Assembly: GCA_016931875.1 (NCBI GenBank) | Contig: JAFGDX010000034.1 | Coordinates: 1 to 8,776 of the forward strand | Length of the DNA stretch: 8,776 nucleotides | DNA from: Prolixibacteraceae bacterium | GTDB taxonomy: Bacteria > Bacteroidota > Bacteroidia > Bacteroidales > Prolixibacteraceae | Direction: 5' to 3' | Shown: piece by piece, positions 1 through 5,592 of the stretch | Layout: the number at the start of each line of letters is the position of its first letter | Position numbering within the stretch: the stretch's first letter is position 1 | The notes under the pieces: generated by a model | Told to the model about the DNA's origin: nothing | The model's input: only the letters and a program-made list of their open reading frames with translations | The model's database searches: none | Made by a program: the position numbers and the translations under genes

Positions 1-551
1 AATTTTATGAAAAGAACCAAAATCGGGGACTCACCGGTGCGGAAATAGAATTGATTCAAAATTCCTTCAGAAAAGAAATAATTGAAAAGAAACAACTCAT
101 TTTTGGCCGGGGCGAAATAAATACCCGCCATTATTTTGTTGAAAAAGGCCTGCTTCGCATGTATGTTATCGATGCGCAGGGGAAGGAGTTTACAATCTTG
201 TTTGCCCGCGAAAACCAGTGGATTGGCGATTTGGCTACTCCTGCAGAAACTTCGTATTTTCTTGATGCCATTGAAAAAAGTGTGGTGTATTCCATTACCG
301 ATGAAAATTTAAATAAACTCACCAACAATTTCGCCTCGTTTGTCAGCTATTTGAAACGTTCCTATATTTTTCAGCAAAAACGATTGATTTCCATTTTGGC
401 CAAAACTGCCGAAGAAAATTATGAAGACCTTGTGAATGAATACCCCGAATTGATAAACCGCCTGCCACAATATCACATTTCATCCTACCTGGGCGTTACC
501 CCGGTTTTTTTAAGTAAAATCTTATCGAAACGGGCGCGAAAAAAAGATTAA
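1..551 (+). CDS. Crp/Fnr-family transcriptional regulator, 5' end outside the window
   Basis: The reading frame is open from base 3 to the TAA at 549-551 and has no stop before the window edge, so the true start lies upstream. The TTG at 51 is internal: the 16 codons before it read as normal N-terminal sequence for this family (LTGAEIE, followed by LIQNSF). The visible 182 residues show a cyclic-nucleotide-binding-like beta barrel (HYFVEKGLLRMYVIDAQGKE, then FARENQWIGD), a connecting helix, and a C-terminal helix-turn-helix ending in SSYLGVTPVFLSKILSK. This matches the short Bacteroidota Crp/Fnr regulators, which bind DNA as dimers. There are no cysteines in the visible part, so an FNR-type iron-sulfur sensor is unlikely, and I see no clear cAMP phosphate-binding cassette. 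The ligand is unknown. It may regulate the yceI-like gene 87 bases downstream, but that is inference from position only. Confidence 0.88.
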   Translation, partial: FYEKNQNRGLTGAEIELIQNSFRKEIIEKKQLIFGRGEINTRHYFVEKGLLRMYVIDAQGKEFTILFARENQWIGDLATPAETSYFLDAIEKSVVYSITDENLNKLTNNFASFVSYLKRSYIFQQKRLISILAKTAEENYEDLVNEYPELINRLPQYHISSYLGVTPVFLSKILSKRARKKD

Positions 552-601
552 ATTGTCTCTTTTTGTTAAACTAGTTTATTTTTTTGATGTTAATGTGAGT
601 G

Positions 602-609
602 TATGTTTG
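602..609 (+). promoter_or_regulatory. Bacteroidota-type -7 box for the YceI gene
   Basis: TATGTTTG matches the Bacteroidota -7 consensus TAnnTTTG and ends 29 bases before the ATG at 639, which would give a leader of roughly 20-25 bases. A TTTG at 583-586 could serve as the -33 element, but its 15-base spacing is shorter than usual. If correct, the YceI gene has its own promoter and need not be read through from the regulator gene. Confidence 0.42.
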
Positions 610-638
610 CTGTGTAAAACATTTAAAAAGTCAGAAAA

Positions 639-1253
639 ATGAAAAAGTTTAGTTTAGTATTGATGGGCGCATTATTCCTCTCGGCAGGTGTAATGGCAAA
701 GAGTGCCGACGAGGGGAAGGCGGTTTACACCGTTGATCCGCAGAAGAGTAAAATAATCTGGACCGGTAAAAAAGTTACCGGAGAACACACCGGAACGGTT
801 TCGGTTGACAACGGAGAAGTACATGTGAACGGGGAGAGCCTTGAACTGGCCAATGTAAAAATGGATATGAACAGTATCACATGTACCGACCTTACAGCAG
901 AAGAATGGAACAAAAAGCTGGTAGGGCACCTGAAATCAGACGATTTCTTTTCTGTTGAAAATCATCCGCATTCGGTTTTCGAAGCAACCGGATTTAAAAC
1001 CGGAGCAGGAGAAAATCAATATATGGTAACCGGAAAATTGACCATAAAAGGAATTACGCACGAAATTTCATTTCCTGCAACCGTTGAAGTGCGCAATGGT
1101 GAAGTTTCAGCAAAAGGAACGGCCAAAATCGACCGTACAAAATACAACATTAAATACCGTTCAGGCGCATTTTTTAAAGATTTGGGAGATAACCTGATTT
1201 ATGATGATTTTGAAATTGAATTCGATCTGGTTGCAACAACCAATGCGATTTAA
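639..1253 (+). CDS. YceI-family secreted lipocalin-like protein
   Basis: This 204-residue protein starts with a signal peptide: KK at 2-3, a hydrophobic core at about 4-17, and a probable signal peptidase I site after A20 (VMA, then K21). The mature part is a YceI domain, a beta barrel that binds polyisoprenoid or other amphipathic lipids in the family members of known structure. Supporting segments are YTVDPQKSKIIWTGKK at 30-45, HLKSDDFFSVENHP at 97-110, GKLTIKGITHEISFPATV at 132-149 and DRTKYNIKYRSG at 165-176. It should act in the periplasm. There is no lipobox cysteine, so it is not a lipoprotein. The start is fixed by the signal peptide; no Shine-Dalgarno is visible, as is common in this phylum. 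A hairpin terminator follows the stop. The ligand and physiological role cannot be told from the sequence. Confidence 0.93.
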   Translation: MKKFSLVLMGALFLSAGVMAKSADEGKAVYTVDPQKSKIIWTGKKVTGEHTGTVSVDNGEVHVNGESLELANVKMDMNSITCTDLTAEEWNKKLVGHLKSDDFFSVENHPHSVFEATGFKTGAGENQYMVTGKLTIKGITHEISFPATVEVRNGEVSAKGTAKIDRTKYNIKYRSGAFFKDLGDNLIYDDFEIEFDLVATTNAI

Positions 1254-1295
1254 AAAAGGAAACAAAGAAAAAAGTAAACATACACCACAAAGCAG

Positions 1296-1328
1296 AAAAG
1301 GATTTGATTGATGTTCAGATCCTTTTTT
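1296..1328 (+). terminator. Rho-independent terminator after the YceI gene
   Basis: Bases 1296-1307 (AAAAGGATTTGA) pair with 1315-1326 (TTCAGATCCTTTT region) to form a 12-pair stem with one G-T wobble and a 7-base loop at 1308-1314. The 3' arm runs into a T-tract ending at 1328. It lies 43 bases after the YceI stop and should separate that transcript from the downstream dioxygenase gene. Confidence 0.78.
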
Positions 1329-1383
1329 GTTTCTACTAATTTTTTTTGAATGTGTTGCGTAAAAATTTTTTGTTTTTGTTGGG

Positions 1384-1389
1384 AGGAGG
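1384..1389 (+). promoter_or_regulatory. Consensus Shine-Dalgarno for the dioxygenase gene
   Basis: AGGAGG sits 10 bases before the ATG at 1400 and supports that start over the in-frame ATG at 1460. Perfect anti-16S matches like this are uncommon in Bacteroidota, and the other genes in the window do not show one. An ATG at 1390 overlaps the motif but lies in another frame. Confidence 0.55.
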
Positions 1390-1399
1390 ATGAACAGCA

Positions 1400-2236
1400 A
1401 TGGAAGGTTTGAAAGACTTGAATAAGGCGAGCCGTAATTTGGCACAACGGGATAAAAAAATGCCCGTTCTTTTTATGGGGCATGGCTCACCGATGAATGG
1501 CATCGAGGAAAATGAGTTTAGCCTTTACTGGGCCAAACTGGCCAAAGAAATTCCGCAGCCCGAAGCGGTTTTGTCAATTTCGGCCCACTGGCTCACACGT
1601 GGCACACATGTTACTGCCATGCCCAATCCAAAAACCATTCACGATTTTGTCGGGTTTCCGCAAGAATTGTATGAAGTTCAGTATCCGGCTCCGGGAAAAC
1701 CTGAACTGGCAAACGAAATTTCGAAAATGATTCAAAGCACCAATGTGGGGTTCAACCACGATTGGGGCCTCGACCACGGAACATGGACGGTGGTGCGGCA
1801 CATGTACCCCGGTGCAGGTATTCCGGTGTTGCAACTTAGTATCGATTTTTATCAGCCGGCTGCTTATCATTATCAGCTGGCAAAAGAGCTGGCCAGCCTT
1901 CGTAAAAAAGGGATTTTGATTATTGGCAGCGGTAATATGGTGCACAACCTTCGTCGCATCGACTGGCAAAATATGAATACGCCAAATTATGGTTTCGACT
2001 GGGCCAGGGAAATCAATGAAACCCTGAAAACCAAAATCGAAAAAAACGACCATGCCGCTTTAATCAGTTATCAAAATTTGGGAAGCGCTGCAAAATTGGC
2101 AATCCCAACTCCCGATCATTATTTTCCTTTGATTTATTCACTTGGATTACAGGATAAAAAGGATGAGGTTGAGTTTTTCAACGACAAATATGTGGGAGGA
2201 TCGTTAACGATGACTTCCGTGAAATTTTCAACCTGA
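1400..2236 (+). CDS. ygiD: LigB/YgiD-type extradiol dioxygenase (4,5-DOPA dioxygenase family)
   Basis: This 278-residue cytosolic protein belongs to the class III extradiol ring-cleavage dioxygenases, close to E. coli YgiD (DOPA 4,5-dioxygenase). It opens with PVLFMGHGSPMNG (H28), followed by SISAHW (H63), DWGLDHGTW (H125), GSGNMVHNL (H181) and PTPDHY (H239). H28, H63, H181 and H239 correspond to the metal-binding and catalytic histidines of the YgiD family, so the active site looks intact. Length and order match the family along the whole protein. The ATG at 1400 is chosen for the upstream AGGAGG and because YgiD itself has a short extension before this first motif; the ATG at 1460 would still keep all motifs. 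Relatives cleave catecholic substrates in vitro, but the natural substrate in Bacteroidota is generally unknown, so DOPA should not be assumed. It probably has its own transcript, given the terminator upstream. Confidence 0.92.
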   Translation: MEGLKDLNKASRNLAQRDKKMPVLFMGHGSPMNGIEENEFSLYWAKLAKEIPQPEAVLSISAHWLTRGTHVTAMPNPKTIHDFVGFPQELYEVQYPAPGKPELANEISKMIQSTNVGFNHDWGLDHGTWTVVRHMYPGAGIPVLQLSIDFYQPAAYHYQLAKELASLRKKGILIIGSGNMVHNLRRIDWQNMNTPNYGFDWAREINETLKTKIEKNDHAALISYQNLGSAAKLAIPTPDHYFPLIYSLGLQDKKDEVEFFNDKYVGGSLTMTSVKFST

Positions 2237-2270
2237 ATTCTATGAATGCCCTTTTACAACAATCAGCATA

Positions 2271-2345
2271 ATTTTCAGATTTAACCTGAAAAATTTATAC
2301 AACTGAACAAAAAAGTTGGTTCGTAACCTTTTGGTTGTTTTTGTT
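2271..2345. terminator. Possible bidirectional terminator between convergent genes
   Basis: The dioxygenase gene (plus) and the SQR-like gene (minus) converge on this 206-base gap. Two weak hairpins are visible. TTTTCAG at 2272-2278 pairs with CTGAAAA at 2286-2292. AACAAAAA at 2306-2313 can pair with TTTTTGTT at 2338-2345 around an inner GGTT/AACC stem, with A- and T-tracts placed to work in both directions. Both stems are AT-rich and the second is interrupted, so this is a suggestion supported mainly by gene arrangement. Confidence 0.33.
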
Positions 2346-2442
2346 GGAATGGGAGGATAAAATTCATCTTTGTTGGCGCTGTATATTTTATTTTCCATCT
2401 TTTTTACTTTTGTTTTTTACGGTTGACACAAGCTCTTATTTA

Positions 2443-3897
2443 CTATTCGGGCAATAACCACCAAAACGGATAACCTTTGGCTTTGTGCAGAAACATGTAA
2501 TGCAGGAAAAGTTTTATCCAGTGGCCTGCAGTACCAATTTCACCCACGGTAGAATTGATGTTTCTGCCCCAGTCGGGAAATCTTTCCCAATCGGGCACAA
2601 TTGGCGAAACCGTCATGGTTGCTCCAAGTCCTTTGGTTAAACTGTAGCCTGCAGAAACAATGCAGGCGGCCCCCATTTTTCCCATGCTGGCAGTATGTTT
2701 GTGTTCAATTTTTCCGGTTTTAACGGCATGTGCAATGTTTTGCGCAATGATTTTTCCGATCACTCCCGAAGGCATTCCGGTGCGCGGCGGGGCCGGAAAA
2801 ATGGGAGTCCCGTTGGTGCTTTTCATGGGTTTTGAAATGCTGTGCGGCGGAGCAAATGCTATTCCGGCTGCATAGATATTTCCGTAGGTTGGATTTTGAT
2901 AGGTTTGCGGCCAGTCTTTTATACTCCATTCTTCAAAAGGTTTGGGTGTGTAATCGGCATCTACTTTCATAAATCCGTTGGGGGCAAATAATTCGGAAGT
3001 TATATCTTCACCTTTCCTGTCGTAAGCTTTCAGGTTTTGTCCGGCAAATCCCGGAATCAGCATGGCAAAATCAAATGCAGCTGTTTTTTCTTCGCCATCA
3101 AGCGTTTCGTATAATGCAACTCCGGGCTCTACTTTTTTTACCCCGGCACGTTTAATCCATTTAATGTTGTTTTCCGCAAAAACCGATTCCGTAAAAACTT
3201 TGGTTGAAGTAACATAACCGCCTCTTTTTATGAAAGCTCCGCCCATGCCAAAGTCGCCAACTTCGTATTCGTTGCTTATCCAGGTAATTTCGGCCAGGTG
3301 CGAAAGTTTTCTGCGCTTCAGTTCAAAAGCAATGTTCAGGGCATATTCAAAAGCCGCTCCCTGGCAGGTTGCCATCGGATGACCGGTCCCGATCAGAAAC
3401 CGTTGTTTTTTCCCCTCCTGCATCCGCCTGATGCTTTTTTCCAGTTCTTCCCAGGCGTGGGCCGCGTGGTCGTACGAACAAACAGAGACTGTATTTTTCC
3501 CCGGCCCCAAACCGTCGGTTGCTTCAAAATTTAATTTTGGCCCGGTAGCATTTACCAGAAAATCATATTCAACGCGTTCCGTTTGTCCTTTTTGTTGGGA
3601 GGAAGTGTATTCAATGGTTACAAACCCGGTGTTTGTGCCTGCATCGCCTTCCGGATGAATGGACACAGCTTTGGCCTGTTTAAAAAGAATGCCCCAGCGT
3701 TTGTATACTTTTTCGAGTTTGAACCTTACCTGATCAACCGTCATTCTTCCAACACCCACCCAGATGTTGGAAGGAATCCATTGATAGTATTGACTTGGTG
3801 AAACAACAATGACCTCGTGTTTTTTCCCCAGTTTTTTCTTAAGAAATGCAGCTGCCGTGTGGCCGGAGATGCCGGCGCCCAAAACTACAATTTTCAT
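2443..3897 (-). CDS. sqr: Sulfide:quinone oxidoreductase-like FAD flavoprotein
   Basis: This is a two-dinucleotide-binding-domain flavoprotein of about 484 residues. Numbering from a TTG two codons upstream (3903), GAGISG at 9-14 is the FAD-binding Rossmann loop, VNATGP at 117-122 is the second FAD contact, and YAAGIAFAPP at 344-353 is the C-terminal FAD segment. Three cysteines stand where SQRs have theirs: C142 (VCSYDHAAHAW), C180 (TCQGAAFE) and C414 (GAACI). This triad supports sulfide:quinone oxidoreductase over flavocytochrome c sulfide dehydrogenase or ordinary NADH dehydrogenase II. The C-terminus (about 459-486) is aromatic and amphipathic (HWIKLFLHYMFLHK, FWWLLPE), as expected for a monotopic membrane anchor. 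It would oxidise sulfide to polysulfide or zero-valent sulfur and reduce quinone. The ATG at 3897 is preferred because MKIVVLGAG begins there. The exact SQR type is not assignable by eye. It follows cysC by 170 bases, so co-transcription is uncertain. Confidence 0.82.
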   Translation of the reverse strand: MKIVVLGAGISGHTAAAFLKKKLGKKHEVIVVSPSQYYQWIPSNIWVGVGRMTVDQVRFKLEKVYKRWGILFKQAKAVSIHPEGDAGTNTGFVTIEYTSSQQKGQTERVEYDFLVNATGPKLNFEATDGLGPGKNTVSVCSYDHAAHAWEELEKSIRRMQEGKKQRFLIGTGHPMATCQGAAFEYALNIAFELKRRKLSHLAEITWISNEYEVGDFGMGGAFIKRGGYVTSTKVFTESVFAENNIKWIKRAGVKKVEPGVALYETLDGEEKTAAFDFAMLIPGFAGQNLKAYDRKGEDITSELFAPNGFMKVDADYTPKPFEEWSIKDWPQTYQNPTYGNIYAAGIAFAPPHSISKPMKSTNGTPIFPAPPRTGMPSGVIGKIIAQNIAHAVKTGKIEHKHTASMGKMGAACIVSAGYSLTKGLGATMTVSPIVPDWERFPDWGRNINSTVGEIGTAGHWIKLFLHYMFLHKAKGYPFWWLLPE

Positions 3898-4067
3898 TTG
3901 CAACAGTCTTAGTTTGGTTTTTTATTCTTTCTGAAAGTTAATAAAAAAGAACAAAAGATTGTTTTGGCCGTTGGATTTATTTGATAATTAAGAAGTAGAT
4001 TAATTCCAAAATATAGGTTGAATCCACCATGTTTTGGGATGCAGATTTGCTGTGAAACTTTTGTATT

Positions 4068-4685
4068 TTACAGTTCTTTTAAGGGATCAAATTTTATTTC
4101 AGGAATAATAGCTTTTAAAAGTGTTGTAACGGTTTCGTCAATGTTGGGGTTGGAATTGTCGACCTCGATAAACGGATGATCGGGAGCTTCAAAAGGAGAT
4201 GAAATGCCGGTAAAGTTTTTAATCTCGCCGGCGCGTGCTTTTTTGTACAATCCTTTCGGATCGCGGTTTTCACACACACTCAGGGGTGTATTTACAAAAA
4301 TTTCGAGGTAATCGTCGTCGCCAATAATTTCGCGGGCCATTTCGCGGATTTCGTTGGTTGGACTGATAAAAGCACAAATCAGGATGATGCCGCAATTCAT
4401 AAAAAGTTTGGATACTTCGGCAATGCGGCGGATATTTTCAAGCCGGTCTTCTTCGGTAAATTTCAGGTTTTTGTTGATTCCCGAGCGAACATTGTCGCCA
4501 TCCAGAATCTGGCAGAAATAATTCAGTTCAAACAACCTTTTTTCCAGCGCGCTTGCCAGCGTTGTTTTTCCCGAACCTGACAGTCCGGTAAACCAGATGA
4601 CTTTGGCGCGTTGTTTCAGATAAATTTCTTTTGATTTTCTGTCTTTTATTTTATCAAATTCCGGATGAATGTTGTTTGCTGTCAT
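4068..4685 (-). CDS. cysC: Adenylylsulfate (APS) kinase
   Basis: This 205-residue enzyme phosphorylates APS with ATP to give PAPS, the activated sulfate used for sulfation and for one route of assimilatory reduction. The motifs are complete: Walker A GLSGSGKT at 34-41, DGDNVR at 62-67, the APS-binding segment DRLENIRR at 80-87, FISP at 106-109 (the serine of the family), and KGLYKKARAGEIKNFTG at 144-160 followed by SPFEAP. Length is normal for a stand-alone kinase; there is no fused CysN or ATP sulfurylase domain. It begins 6 bases after the cysQ stop on the same strand, which strongly suggests one transcript and probably translational coupling. No cysD/cysN (the APS-producing sulfurylase) lies in this window, so APS must come from genes elsewhere. 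No strong terminator is visible after its TAA. Confidence 0.96.
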   Translation of the reverse strand: MTANNIHPEFDKIKDRKSKEIYLKQRAKVIWFTGLSGSGKTTLASALEKRLFELNYFCQILDGDNVRSGINKNLKFTEEDRLENIRRIAEVSKLFMNCGIILICAFISPTNEIREMAREIIGDDDYLEIFVNTPLSVCENRDPKGLYKKARAGEIKNFTGISSPFEAPDHPFIEVDNSNPNIDETVTTLLKAIIPEIKFDPLKEL

Positions 4686-4691
4686 TTTAAT

Positions 4692-5492
4692 CTATTTTAC
4701 AATGAAATATGGGTTTAACAAATTTTCTTTGTTGTATGTCAGTTCTTCTGAAAAATCGGTTAGCCAAAGTTTTTTGCCTGCAGCATTGGCAATGGCGTGC
4801 CCGGCGGCGGTGTCCCATTCCATGGTGGGGCCAAAACGCGGATATTCATCGGCCAGTCCTTCGGCAACCATACAAATTTTTAACGAGCTTCCTTTCGATA
4901 TAATTTCAACCCGGTGGTGTTTTTGTTGAAGTTGAGTGATGTATTCTTCAGTTTCGGGACTCATGTGCGAACGGCTGCCCACCACAAAATAGTTTTTGCT
5001 CTTTTTTGGTTTTGGGAGTTTTTCAGCATTTTTAGTCAGATCCTCGGGAAGTGTTTCGCTGATAACATTTTCGAATTTAAAAGCGCCCAATTTTTCTGCG
5101 CCAAAGTAGAGGGTTTTTAAAACCGGAACATAAATTACACCCAACACCGGTTTCCCGTTTTTTATCAGGGCTATGTTCACGGTAAATTCACCATTTTGTT
5201 TTATAAATTCTTTTGTTCCGTCCAACGGATCAACCATCCAGAACCGATCCCATTTTTTTCGTTCTGAAAATTCGATACTGCGTCCTTCCTCGCTTAAAAC
5301 CGGAATATGGGTTTCCGATAAAAATTCAAGAATTACATGGTGACTTTTTTTATCGGCGATGGTGAGGGGAGAATTGTCGGCTTTTTTTTCAACTAAAAAA
5401 TCAGAATCCGGATCGTTGTAAATGCGCAAAATTTCTGAACCGCCACGAACCGCAGCTTTTACGGCAATATCCAGGTACGTTTTGTTTTCCAT
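4692..5492 (-). CDS. cysQ: 3'(2'),5'-bisphosphate nucleotidase CysQ
   Basis: This inositol-monophosphatase-fold enzyme dephosphorylates PAP (3'-phosphoadenosine 5'-phosphate), the by-product of PAPS use, to AMP, relieving PAP toxicity. With the ATG at 5492 as residue 1, it has KADNSPLTIAD at about 37-47, LSEEG at 66-70, the metal-binding VDPLDGTKEF at 87-96, NGEFTVNIALI close to E. coli CysQ, GSRSH, and the C-terminal WDTAAGHAI at 216-224. All metal ligands appear present. I chose 5492 because MENKTYLDIAVKAA aligns with the start of E. coli CysQ. An in-frame ATG at 5522 would add 10 residues and remains possible. It sits 6 bases upstream of cysC and about 100 bases (70 with the longer start) after the amidoligase stop. 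It probably forms a PAPS-metabolism unit with cysC. Confidence 0.95.
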   Translation of the reverse strand: MENKTYLDIAVKAAVRGGSEILRIYNDPDSDFLVEKKADNSPLTIADKKSHHVILEFLSETHIPVLSEEGRSIEFSERKKWDRFWMVDPLDGTKEFIKQNGEFTVNIALIKNGKPVLGVIYVPVLKTLYFGAEKLGAFKFENVISETLPEDLTKNAEKLPKPKKSKNYFVVGSRSHMSPETEEYITQLQQKHHRVEIISKGSSLKICMVAEGLADEYPRFGPTMEWDTAAGHAIANAAGKKLWLTDFSEELTYNKENLLNPYFIVK

Positions 5493-5592
5493 TTTTATTC
5501 CGGGGTATCTTTCATTTTTCAAAGTGGTAAAAATAAAGTTTTCTGCTGTTCAACAAAAATGAAACGAGGCGAAGATACTATTTTTTGTTTGT

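Noticed and set aside
584..600. Half of an FNR/CRP-like operator (TTGAT, then TGTGA) before the YceI gene.
   Set aside because: The second half of either palindrome is missing, so it does not support an operator.
1574..2053. A long open frame (159 codons) antisense to the dioxygenase gene.
   Set aside because: It lies wholly inside a gene with an intact active site, resembles no family I know, and is explained by codon structure of the real gene.
3898..3903. A TTG start at 3903 for the SQR-like gene.
   Set aside because: The ATG two codons later begins directly at the Rossmann strand (MKIVVLGAG) and is the more usual start.
3943..3963. A terminator-like 5-pair stem (AACAA/TTGTT on the plus strand) with a U-run on the minus strand after cysC.
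   Set aside because: The stem is too short and almost entirely A-T; it cannot be told from chance in this AT-rich gap.
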